Shown here one piece after another: positions 10,119 through 22,100 of a stretch of DNA of 64,000 bases. Source of the DNA: Penelope pileata (Eukaryota > Chordata > Aves > Galliformes > Cracidae); contig WBMW01001308.1 of NCBI GenBank assembly GCA_013396635.1, positions 820,390-884,389 of the forward strand. The letters are read 5' to 3'. The notes under the pieces were generated by a model, which had not been told where the DNA came from, ran no database searches, and saw only the letters and a list, made by a program, of their open reading frames with translations. The position numbers and the translations under genes were made by a program. Within the stretch, counting starts at the first letter, position 1; each line of letters starts with the position of its first letter.

Positions 10119-13100
10119 CTAAAAATAAAGAAAATAATCACTTTATAGAGTTAGTAGCATGTTAGCCAGGCCAGATGCTAATAATAAAAGTGTCAATCCT
10201 CCAATATAAATACGATGCCTTGGCACAGTAATTACAAGCCATTATCCATCACCCAGGGACATGCTAGATTAAATTTCCTGATCTGATAAAGAAATACTAT
10301 TTCTGATGAATATTATAAAGTTACAGTGACCTCTTATTTGCTCCATCTGTTCTTCTCAGGTGTGTTATTTGTCACTCGGCATTAGTGCCCTTATTAAGGA
10401 CTCTTTCTCCACGGGCCACTTACACTTTGAAGCACTTTGAGCACTTTGAAGCACTTTGCAGCTTTTTGTGTAGGGCTTATTAATTTTACTCAGTCATCTA
10501 CTCCTCATTTCGAGGAGACAAGCACAGATTATCTGAGAAAGGGAAGAAGGAACCTATCTTGACTGCCTTATACGTAATTTCCAGGGCAGAAGAAAATCAT
10601 TACTTTTTACACAAAAGGAATCAGTGAAAAGTTCTGATCCTTGGCATAAATATAAGAGCACACTGTGCAAATAAAATCATCCCATGGGCCGATTTTCTTC
10701 CCATCCTACTCTGGGGTTGCAAACAATTCAGGCACCCAAAGATTTGTAGAAAAAAATTAAGTTCCTAAAGAATTTGAAATTAAAGAGTAGTAGTAGAAGA
10801 TGTTGCAGACGGGCATTTTGATTTGAATATTACAATTGTTTGGAAGTAGAAAGGAATCGGAGGAAAAAAAAATGTTGAAAGACAGGAAAAAGGACAATAA
10901 GGCAGTGAGAGAGAAATGGAAAGGGTGCAGCTGAACTAACATGTCAAAATGAGAGTTTATTTCAGAGGAGTCAAAGCTGTAACAGGAAGAAAGGGAGCAG
11001 CCACAGCTAGAAATGAAGGAAGGGGGAGGATGAGGAGGGGTGTTGGTATGTTTTAGAAGAGCTCTGCTTAGTCTTTTAAGTTAAAAACAAGTCTTTACTG
11101 AATAATCCTTAGAATGTCAGCAAATAACAACACCCCCTCTCCCCTTGCATCCCAGGAGGTAAATGTCTTCTAAGGAAACAATGCCATTAACTAATTATTT
11201 TTAGGACTTTTTTAATTGTTATTAGGGTGGTAGCCTAATCCTGCAAAATCTGTTTGTAAAAACAGATTAAATACACAAACTAAAACATGTCCTAAGGAAA
11301 TAATAAACTTTACAGCAACTCCAGTGTCTATTACACTATGCGTGCAAGTGAAATAAATTAATTTGGAGGGCTAGTGCAGAGCACTGCACAATCCCTTTCT
11401 GACAAAACAAACTGGTACTTATCTCACATCACAGCTCGCGACATTCCCTCTTCCATTTGCATATAGTAGTAGTAAGACTACTGTAAATATTTAAGTATCG
11501 TTCTCATCCAGTATAACTGCCTTGATTTGTGGGAAATAATCCTGAGTGATGTTTCAAATAGATGTTGCACAACATCATTTAAAAAAGCGGCTTTCTTTTC
11601 AGTCTCTGTGTTACTCAGAGAGATTGTTGTCATGTTCACTCCTCCTTGTTGCTTTGCATGAGGCTGGGATTTTGTGCAGTTATACCTGTGGGATGAGCTA
11701 TGACTGCTGCAAGGAAGCACCACTTCTTTTCCACTTGGCGGATATTTCCTCTCTTGCAACATTCTGCTCTTGTCCCCTGCCATCACATACAGCAAAGGGT
11801 AGTTGACATTAATGTGTCAGATATCCTTCACTTTTATGGTAGCGATCTGGTTAGCTCTTATTCTATTAAATGTTGTATTTCTAGTTAAAGAACTTGTATA
11901 ACACCAAAAAGCATTAGCTTTGAAACCTGTCATCTAAGTCACTTATCAAACTAATAAAAATGGTAACCACCAGCCTTGATCCCGGCTGCACCCTGCTATT
12001 AACCTTCCTTTTTTAATTTGGAAAGGTTCCCTTGGTTTTCCACCCTGCCGGCGGATTTTAATACAACACGTCAACTCTGCTCCTTTTCTGCAGCTTAAGC
12101 ATTAACCTTTGTTCTGGAGAGGTGCCAGGTTCTCCTCGGAAAGTTAATTACTGGCTGTATGTGGCCCTGGCCACCCTGAGCAGCTGAGGGCTCCATCACC
12201 GCCACTGTGCTCTCTGCAGATGTCCAAAGGCCTTGTTCCCAGTCTCAGGTGGGGAACCAGAGGCTATGGGAGTGGGAGGCTGGTGGGAGAGGTGGCACCT
12301 CAAAGCAATGCTCAGCAATGCCTGCAGACAGATGCAGCTCTCTCACTTGTGGAGGAAACATTTCTAAGGAGATCTGCTACTACTTCGTCCATTCAGCCCC
12401 TCTGAAGGGGCTGGATGGCTCTTCCTCTCTCCCTTTTACACTAGTGTCAATTTGCACAAGATTTGGCACAGGTCACATGGAACATCTTTCTTTTTGAGAA
12501 TGTCTCGCTAAAACATGAGATAAAGATGTTTGTAGCCGAGTTCCTGAAGTTTCCAAGATGTTGATGTGTCTTATCAGTGCCAACTATGCAATTTACCTCC
12601 CTCCTGCAAAGTCCCAGGGTGTTTTATCCTTCTCAAAGGCAAACAAATGAAGGAAGGGAGGAGGTCAGAAGTCCTGCCCAGCCTGACATCTCCTGACAGC
12701 AGGAGGAGCAGGCAGTGGCAGATTGAGCGGTGCTCCTCACTGAGATGGGCACGCTGCGCTCTTGTTGCTGTGGTTGGGCCAGATATTGCAGCAGGGAGAG
12801 AGCAAAGAGACTTTTGTTTCAATAGACGCTGTCCTGTGGAAGTTAAACAAAGATTTTGCATTGAGGAAGAAAACAGACCACAGGCAATCGTCTAGTTTCA
12901 GATTTTCCTCACTTCTGTAAACAGCAGCGCGCTGCTCATCAAAAAAGATCACAGCGAGGCCATGATTTCATGTCAATCTTGTGTTCTCCCCTTCAAGAAA
13001 GCTTAAGGCATTCTTTCAGACCGAGTTATTTCCTTAAATTGATTAGTAGAGCTTTAACATTGCCAGAAAAGCAATGCGGTCAATATAATCTACAAGAATA

Positions 13101-16100
13101 TCACATTTTGACAAAGCAGAATGAGAAGCAAAAAGCCTTCGAGCCTCTAAGTAACATTGGCACTGAGCAGTGAGTCACAGCGACCTTTGGGGAGAAGCAG
13201 ACAGCAAACCTCATGTTGTAGCCTTCAGCCTGATTTGTGATGCAGAAAGCAAGATGAACACAATCAGTCTTGCCTCCATTTCGATTTTGTTTGCATAGCA
13301 TGTTCATAATTACTGGCTGTTTTGAGAGCTGTGTTCTGTACACAGCATACAATAAACAGATAAACATAGCTGGGTCGGCTGCAAGAGTCAGTAAATTGTC
13401 TACTTTTCAGCACTGAAGAACTTCAAAAAATTTTTGAAAGCATACCGTGGTTAGCAAAATAATCTCAGTATTTAACAGTGTGAAGTACAGTACACTGTGT
13501 TTTTATTTCCTGTGCATCAAGTCATTAAAATTGAAGAAATGACAGAAACTGCATGATAACACAGTTCAGAGGCCACTGGGGTGCTACGTGCTTCCTCTGT
13601 AGAAGGCAACAAAAGCAAAAAGAACATAATTTCAGAAGTGCAAGCTACACCAACATTCATGGTTATTAGATCTAAGCAAGCTATTCCCTCTCAATGATAT
13701 CTGGACAAATATACACTCTTTTTCTGCCTACATAGCGTCCTGGGAACCTGTGGTTTTCTCAGATTCAGAGTTATTTCAGTGAGTAGCTCCTTGTCTGTGA
13801 GGCTGCTCACAGGGGTCATCCGCTGTGACATTCAGAGGGAGCTGTCAATTCAACGCCCTTTGGAACCGGCCACTATCTGATTAATGCACAAATCCAGCAG
13901 GGATTTTGTCTGTCATGATTAGCCAAGAGATATCTGAGAGTTGGGTCCTACAGTAAAATATGCATATTTTTGAGTATAAAACTTGTTTTCTGTTAAATAT
14001 GTCACATTCTCATCAGAATTTGCAACGTCTGCTTTGAAATGTATTCAGTGCAGTCAGTGAAGTCACAGAATGCTTATGAGTACAGCAAAGTAAGCATTTT
14101 TCTTTGCCTCGGTGAATTTTGACAACAGTTTGGTTATTCAGCTCTAATATTGAGATTTTCCTTCTTTTCACAAATAAGTCAATGGCAGCAGGAGACCACC
14201 ATGTTCTGCAAGACCCACAGGCAGCTCAAGAAAAGCAGAGCAGGAATTGTCAGAGAACGGGAGGCTGCCCATCTGCCAATATAACATTACAAGCTGAAAT
14301 TGTTTGGGACTGTACACCTCTAGGTTTCTAGTTTGTTGAACGAGATGTCTGAGAAGGGTTTTGAAGATGAATGTTAATCTACTCTCCTTGTTTTGTACAA
14401 TGAAAAGAGCTCATTTACCCTCATCATCCTTTAACGCTTCTATATGTTTAAATAATCGGAAGAAATCAAGTTTATTTAAAGTCTCTTCCAAATTACTAAA
14501 AGGAAAATTCATCTTCATGGAAAATGTGCTTCGTAACAACATGAAGCCCCTCCAGGACAAGTGATCACAAGGCTGAAGTTAAGGAGGAAGAGCACTGCCT
14601 TTTGACAAGACTCTTCCCAGCCCTGACAGCCCTTGGGCATTTAAGCAATCTTTACTCCTGTGAGCAGCCACAATTTCAGCTGATGTTTGCGCATTATTTC
14701 CATCAGAAGATGTGAATATCCACTTGTGTTATGTGTGTTGATCAGATGGTTTCCACTATTGCATCAGAGACTGAAATCTGTTAACAAATGCTCTGACAAT
14801 GTGCCTGGGGGACACCGTAACTGCAGCGATCAGGGACGGTATCGACTCAACTTCACATTAACTCTTGTGATTCAAGGACATCTTGTCTTCAAATAAGAAT
14901 CAAGTCACATCCCACACACTTGATTTTCTTCTACCTTGCTACCGAGCACAGATAAATGTAATTGCACCTGGCCTCATAAATCCTTCCATTAAAATGTATC
15001 CTGAGGTTACAGGGAAGGTTCAGAAGGCACATTTGGCTCAGTCAGAAAATTTAAACACTGTGGTACGGAGTACATGTTGCACAAGAGAGCAGTGTAGTAA
15101 AGCTGGCTCCTGTGCATTTGGAAGGAAACAGCCACTCGCAGGACTGAAATGATGCCAAAAAGGTCATTTCTCCTAGAGGAGCTGCAAGCTAAGCCCCCAG
15201 CTTGCTGTATGACACATTAGAGAAATGACACATCAAATGCCAGCTGCTGTCTGCTCCTCATCTCAGGCATTACAAGTGTAGTGAGATTGCCTTCAAGTCA
15301 GATCACAGCAAGGGGAAAATATCACGCCAAGCTTTCCTCTTCCCTCACAGGTGGGCGTGTGTGAAGGAAAGTCCCCACTGTGTCCCCAAGGTAAATCACA
15401 GCAGTTTTTTGTATGACACAAAGCTGACTGCTGTGGTACTACATCGGTGCAAGGGAGGAGGACTGCAGATACCCTGTGGGATGGCCAGCACACAGGAGGG
15501 ATGCTGCTACCCTGCACTGTTAGTTGAGGAATATCCCCCATTAAACAGAGTGAGATAAGAGGTACAAAGCTCCTACCCTGCATTTAGGATTTCATAGACG
15601 TGGGGGGTGAGCATGACCCAGGTGGACCCTGTCTGGCATGGCCAGTAGCCTGGCACAATGCTTTCACACAGCCTCTGCTGAAAAGTGCCCAGCCAGGATT
15701 TAGAGAAACCCAGCATAGGCATCCTGGCTCTTTTTGCACATCATGACCAGTAGCTGGCTCTGCAGCCGTGGTTACTGTATAATCACAGCTGCTTTCAGGT
15801 GATGTCTTAGAACAGACTTCATATAAGAAAAAAACCTCTCTTATTTTACATACATATTAGCTTGTAGTTTAAAGAGCAATAATCTTATGTCTAACCTCTT
15901 CCCAACTACTGGTCATGACTCATTACACTGAAATTCTCTTGAACATCTCACAAAACATTTTCCTGATCTGTTATTTTGGTTTCCAGAAATAACAATTTCT
16001 GAACGACCCATCTCCCTGAGCTTGGGCTTCGAGCCGGCTGCCAGGCTGGAGGCTGTGATACTCAGCCAAAGTCTGGATCTGACTTCCCAAGCAGCTGGTG

Positions 16101-16812
16101 GAAAAAGTTTATGGATAGGTCTCTGCAGAGCATACAGTTTCTGAAAAATTACAAAATGTCAGAATTCTTATAAAATGCCACTAATTATTTGCAAAGAAAT
16201 AAAGCAAATAAGAAGGGATGAGGAGGATTTATGCAACCTTAGCTGCATCATTTCCAGCCTTTTTTGTAATAGTTCATGGGAAAGTTACTGTGAACACATC
16301 TTAAATGGACCTCCACATTTTGAAGCTCTAATCCTGCAGATACAAACTTGGCAGAGCCATGAAGGCATACTTTGTGTTCATCTCCGGTTGAGCTCAAAAG
16401 TAATCTTTCTTGGAACAGGACAGAGCCAAATGAGTGTGTTGGCTGGGTGGAGAGATCTTAAAGGATCTTGGACTTAAAGGATCAGGTACAAAATAAAAAG
16501 CAGGAAGCCCTGGCATAATTAGGGAGGGAGCAGCTGATAGGAAGGGAGAGTTAATTTAGTTGGGCTCATGGAAAGAAAAATAGGGAACACAAAGATGTTT
16601 AAGGTTTAAGAGACAGACTTCTATTTGCATACAGAATCTCCTGCTATGCAGATACTTCTCTGCTTTTAGTCAAGCACCTCACATGGTCTTTACAGGACTC
16701 ACCATGGAAGAGTGTTTGGCAGCATCCTGACTGTCTGAGCAGACTTGGCAGCAGCAATAAACCAGAACAAACAGAGCCCTGCAAGAGCAACCACTTTTCC
16801 TGAGGTACTCAC
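10119..16812 (-). other. TRPC7 intron 7 (6,694 bp)
   Basis: Bounded by ACAAC/GTGAGT and TTATTTTTAG. It contains a short tandem array of CACTTTGA units at 10423-10458 and a GC-richer stretch at about 12180-12800. I see no gene. Confidence 0.85.
10423..10458. repeat. Short tandem repeat of CACTTTGA units
   Basis: Four copies of CACTTTG(A) at 10423, 10433, 10442 and 10452, spaced 10, 9 and 10 bases and separated by AG or G. A small local expansion in intron 7. Confidence 0.9.
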
Positions 16813-17077
16813 GTTGTAAATGCGGGGTTGTATTTTGCACCAAGGTAGTAAGAGTAAAGGTTGAACATTCCGATCATGAAGGCCAGGAACACCATGATGA
16901 AGATGACCATGAACTTGAAGATATCCTTCACAGTCCTCCCCAAAGAGATCTGCAGGGGGCCGAAGCTTTCGTTGGCTGGAAGAATGTAAGCAATGCGGGA
17001 GAAGCTGAGTACCACAGCTATTGCATACAGTCCTTCTGAAATGATCTGAGGGTCCGAGGGAAGCCACTTGTTCCTGG
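16813..17077 (-). CDS. TRPC7: TRPC7 exon 7: S4, S4-S5 linker, S5 (residues 527-615)
   Basis: The exon is 265 bp: two bases completing Ala527, 87 codons, then AC of Thr615. The acceptor is TATTGTTTTAG before CCAGGAAC and the donor is ACAAC/GTGAGT. It encodes RNKWLPSDPQIISEG, then S4 at 540-562 (LYAIAVVLSFSRIAYILPA). The S4-S5 linker is at 566-581 (GPLQISLGRTVKDI) and S5 at about 581-604 (FMVIFIMVFLAFMIGMFN). The turret is YYLGAKYNPAFTT. YNPAFTT is one of the best short markers separating TRPC7 from TRPC3 and TRPC6. As expected for TRPC channels, S4 lacks the regular arginine ladder of voltage sensors. Confidence 0.96.
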
Positions 17078-18917
17078 CTAAAACAATACATGTACATTAG
17101 ATATTAGTAATGAAAATTGGTAGATGGAAGCTATGATGATGAATGGCTCCTTTTTAAGACTGAATCTTTGTTCTGGTCAGGAGTTAAAGAAAAAAAGAAG
17201 GTTTGAAACAACTGGTCACTGAAGTCCTCAGCATTCTTTACAAGGATGGGCAAGAAATAGTTGTATTTTTGACATGGAAAAATGAGAAATGAGCAAGACA
17301 GTGGAATTTACCAGAGTCGCACACCAGATAAATAACGACTTTAAACATATTTCATATTTTCAGTTTCCTAGTGGAACATCAACTGTGCTGTTCCTTTTCC
17401 AGATGATGCCCCTGATGTGGAAAACCAAAATCACAACAGACTGGAGTTTGGCTACAGCTTTGGATACATGGCACTGTGTCAATATCTGGAAAGGAAACTT
17501 CAGGGAGGCTGAGATCTCTCTCCGTAACATTGTACAAGGAAGTTTGAATTTGTTTAGATAAAGCAGATGCAACCGCTAAGCGTATCATCGTCATGTTATC
17601 TTTAAATTAAGATAAATTCTAGTAATGCAGTCTCTCTAATATTTCTACTTTAAAAATGTCTTGTTGATATCAGATATGCATCATTTGTTTAATCTACTGA
17701 AAAATTGACCATTTATATTAATGTAGCTTGTAAGTGTCATTGCGTCAGCTGAGATCCTTGATGAAAGTATTGACTCAGAGCTAAAACATGCAACATCTTT
17801 AAAGACACAGCAGTAAATTTGCCATTGTTTTCAATAATATGTACTCAAAGAAAAGCAGCAGATGGAGGAATTCACAGGATCTCGTTGTGACATTCTGTTC
17901 TGGACCCTTTGCACCTTTATATCATGTACTTACTTTAAATGGGTTGACAGCAAACCAGAGATAGAAAAACCACAATGTAAGTTCAGAGGACTCTTGCTTG
18001 CTGGGGCAGGAGAGGGAAGCTTACCTTCAGAGAGGCCACAGCAAGCAGGAGGCTGAGCAAGTCCGTGGCTGTGCTCCCTGCTGTGGGGTCAGGGCACGTG
18101 TCCCTGGGACCACACGGTGCAAGTCTCCAGAGAACAAAGCCTACCAGTCCAAGCTCATTGCTAGAACATTGCCTTGCGACCCTGGTGAGCAAAGGGTGTC
18201 TGTGCCCAGACTTATAGACCTGGCAGCCCCCTATGAGCACTATAAGCAAAGTCCCCACAGATTTTGCCCAAGGTTACATCTCAAGCTTGCATAGACATGC
18301 AACAAGTCCAGCCCCTACAAGGGAGTGTAAAGCTCTATTCATTTGTGAATATCAAAGAAAAACCATTCCAGCCATCAAAAATAGTGTTGTCAAGGCTATG
18401 CTATTGCTTGTCTTTCCAGATGTTAGAACTTACAAACAGTATAGGATCTATAAAATAAAAGTTTTCTCTTGGAGAAGGAACAGAATAGGAGTGTAATTTT
18501 TATTGCATGTCTATTACACAGATCTAATAGAGATGTGGACCGGTTAGAAATGCAGCACCAGATCTTACATTTGTTCAGTTTTTCCTCCTCCTGCATTTGG
18601 AAAATTAAGTGGGTTCATTCATCTATAATTTAACTTATGTCTTGCTCACTAGCAGGTCCTGATAATTTGTTGCTCAAGCTATTTTGTCAGGAGGTGGTTG
18701 ACCTAGCCTTAGAACAAGATCAGAGACTCAATGAGAGTCAGATCTCAGTTCATTTTGACTGTTTAGGAAAATGACTGGAATGGGCAAATCTCAGAAGAAT
18801 CATTTATTTTAACTTGAAAATAAGCTTCATAAATACCACAAAAAGAAAGCTACTTTTAGCACTACCATACATCAGCCTGAAAGAACAGGAAGCATTAGAT
18901 CACAAAAAGCATCTTAC
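17078..18917 (-). other. TRPC7 intron 6 (1,840 bp)
   Basis: Bounded by TACG/GTAAGA and TTGTTTTAG. A GC-richer patch at about 17990-18240 stands out against the AT-rich intron but shows no gene or repeat that I can name. Confidence 0.85.
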
Positions 18918-19151
18918 CGTACGTAAAGTAAGCAACTTCAGGGGGAAGGGTGACATTATTGAGGTCATCGTCTTGAACGTACTGATCTACGTACTGTTGT
19001 GCTTCAGTGGCTTTGAGAAAAGCCATGAACCTGGCGGTGAACGATGCCACGAAGATGGACAGCATCCCGAAGTCCAGCAGGTTCCAGAGATGTACCACGT
19101 ATTCTCGTGGGCCCTCTTCCCAAATCTCCTTACACTCTGACCATATCATGC
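18918..19151 (-). CDS. TRPC7: TRPC7 exon 6: end of S2, S3, S3-S4 loop (residues 450-526)
   Basis: The exon is 234 bp, phase 1 at both ends. The acceptor is CTCTCCACAG before GCATGATATGG and the donor is TACG/GTAAGA. MIWSECKEIW completes S2. PREYVVHLWNLLDFGML leads into S3, about residues 470-495 (FVASFTARFMAFLK). The S3 extension and extracellular loop follow (TEAQQYVDQYVQDDDLNN), with one further NXT sequon at NVT (Asn514) and PPEVAYFTY at the end. The loop is the least conserved part of the exon across TRPC3/6/7. Confidence 0.95.
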
Positions 19152-22100
19152 CTGTGGAGAGGCCAGAGCATGTTCAACCAGCAGACACAAAGGCCCTTTT
19201 TGTGTTCAGACAGACCCATTTCCTGGCTACCAGTGGCTTATAAGGTCTAAGTAAGTAACTCTTCAGTTAAATTGAATTTCTCAAGCGAATGATTAATGAT
19301 GTGTTTTCTTAAAAATGATTAAATCTTTAAGCTAGTATATTCCTTTGTGCGTATGAGGCTAAAATTTCAAAATTTCACTATATTAATCAACAGTAAAGGA
19401 GGTTTCTCCTGATGTCAGTGAAAACACAGTTCACAAATACCAAAGACATAAAATCCTCCAGCAGATCTACTTGAAAAAAAAACCTCAGATTTCCTCTCTT
19501 CCCTCCAAAATCTTCTTGCTAAACTGAAGATAGCATTGCTTACTCTACTGGAGTTTTTCTCCTGCCCTAAAGTAGAGCATGGGACCATTTTGAGAATGGA
19601 AACAGCTTTGTGAAAGGAAATCTGATCTAGCAGTAAACGTAGCCTGATCTGAGAAAAAGAAAGCCAGAAGTTCTGTCCTTGCTGAACTTTTCATAAAGTT
19701 CTATATGCTAAATAATAATGAATTTCCAGACCATAAAGCCTGCTTTACCACTTTGAAAATCCTGAGTTTATACTGAATTTAGGATCTTTCTATAGACTTA
19801 CAGATAAATCTAAATATCAAAGCCAGAAAATTCGAAGATTTTGACATCTGTGTTGTACTGAGGAGAATGAACAACTTTCCTGGGCAAACTGGAGCTGACA
19901 GCTTGGGTCAGATTCACCAGCTTGCTTAGTTTTCAATCACAGGAGGACTCCAAGGCCAAAATGTTGGTTCAGAATAGATAAAATGTTGGAATATTTTACC
20001 CACTGATAATTAGAAATATATCCTCCAATCCTGTTTCCATAGCAGCAGCAAAATTCACGTTCAATCAAGCAGGAGCAGGGCCTGCCAATTTCCAAGCAGC
20101 CTCCTGCAACCTTGTCCTTTTTATGAACTCTTCTTCATCCTCTTCGCTGGAAGCTCTTGTGGTGTGGCATGCAAATGCATTTGCTCAGCTACTTCAGAGA
20201 CTCCTGGATGCACGTGGTGTCCCAAGAGGGGCAGTCAGGAGTTGCTTATAGGGAAGGAAACAAGCCAGTGCAAGGCTGACAGGATGAACAGCTGTCAGTC
20301 CTTGAACACTCGTAAGGCTTTGGAAGACAAAGGAAAGCTAAGCTATGTATTTAAGGTACGACTAGACTATGACCTCCTTAGCCCTGGGATCTCCAGGCTG
20401 ATCCCAGGAGCTGTACCATGATATAGGTTATGGTTCATATAGGTCTATCTTGGGAGATAGCCTGTGGTCTGCTGAGTGCTGAGCAAAGCCAGGGGAGGCA
20501 GGAGAGCAGCCACAGGTTCTTGACTGACTAAAAGCAGGAATTTCATCCCAAGCCATCATTTACCATGGTGAGATTTAATAATAAATAGCCTAGGGCAGAA
20601 TGTGAAAGAATTGGTTTCTCGGAAACCGTTCTGGAGTAAGGATGAAATATTAAAGAAACATATTTCTAGCTCAGAAAAAAAAAAATCCTAAAGTGATAGA
20701 CATGAGACATTAGGCTACACATTATGTGCACATATCATATAAAAAGTACTAAAGTACTTCAGGAAATGTTATATGCACGTCATTGCCAAACACAGCACTT
20801 CTTCACTGATGCCCATAAATGTCTTTCCTGGTTTAAATATTAACACTCCTGCCCAAATTTATTTCTAATCTCGGTCACTTAATATACCTAAGTCGCAGAT
20901 TAATGTAGTAAGACATGTCTAAAACTGAGCAGACTGACTAAAATTAGAATCACTCTGTGAAAGTATCACACTATTGGCCTATAATTTACATCATTCTTTT
21001 TGCCAACTACGTGACTGTCATTTTTTATCCATACATATGGAAAAATGTCTATTCAGGGCAAGTAGAGAAGTTACAGTAATTATGTGGTCAGTACTGCTGG
21101 CTAATTATATATACATTGTGGGGGAGTATTCAAAGTTTCTAAAATAAAAACACTGAGGGGAGAGAAAGAAGATAAGATTCAGAGGATGGGACATAAGATG
21201 GGATGTGGGAATAGAGATAAAGTCAAGCAGATAGGCTAAAGCAGATTTCCCTGGACGATGGCATTTCAGTACAGTGTTTCTGAGGCCCCTGATGGCTCCG
21301 AGAGGTAATTTCCCTGAGTTTGATACACAGAGAGGTGGTATGAGCAACTTCTGTTCTCCGGTTCCTGGAGGTCTATTGTGCCTGCTGTCCCACAGCGGGG
21401 ATAATTGGAAATGTCACCTTGATGGGCACTTCTAGTTTCATCGGGGAAGGAGAGTCAAGTTACAGGCACAGCCTGTCTAGGAGAAAAATGGAAGCATGCA
21501 AGAAGTTCTGTTCACCACCTGTGCACTAAGAGGAACAGGAATCTAACTAACAGGAATCTACTTTGAGCCTCTCCAGATCCGCCAAAGACTGTAGGATTAG
21601 CAGAAACAGTTGTGATCAGCTTGTATTCACCCAGAGCTCAACTGTTTGTTGTGCTGCTTTTGCAATGGGGAACTCGTCTCTAAATAAAACCTCCCTCCCT
21701 TCAGTGTACGTTTTGGTCACATCACACAGAAAATCCCAGTCTTCTTCACGCAAGAAATGGAAAGACCTGGATGCAGGGGGAGAGGTAGCCAAGGGGTACA
21801 ATGACTGCAGGTGCGTGAGTCTAACTTGCTGTGCCCAGCACTGCAAGGCCATGGATCAACGGGCGAGTTCTCGTATGAAAGCATCAATGTATTTCTCTAC
21901 ACCGATAGATTTGTCATCAGCAGACCTTGACTGCTTGTTTGTAACAGAGATGAGTGAGGTCAAAACAACATTTTTCCATCTAAAATGCTATTGCTTATCT
22001 GGCTCACACAGGGATGTTAAATGGGCTACCAACACTACCTGACTGATCCAACAACGCGTTACAGCCATTTCAGAACTGCGGGCTAATGGAAAATAGAGCC

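Noticed and set aside
12566..12895. Open frames on both strands of a GC-richer patch in intron 7
   Set aside because: The translations show no family features. Open frames on both strands reflect base composition and not a gene.
21563..22042. Plus-strand open frame of 159 codons in intron 5
   Set aside because: No recognisable domain, biased composition or splice context. An overlapping frame of 78 codons exists on the other strand. Frames of this size are expected by chance in the intron.
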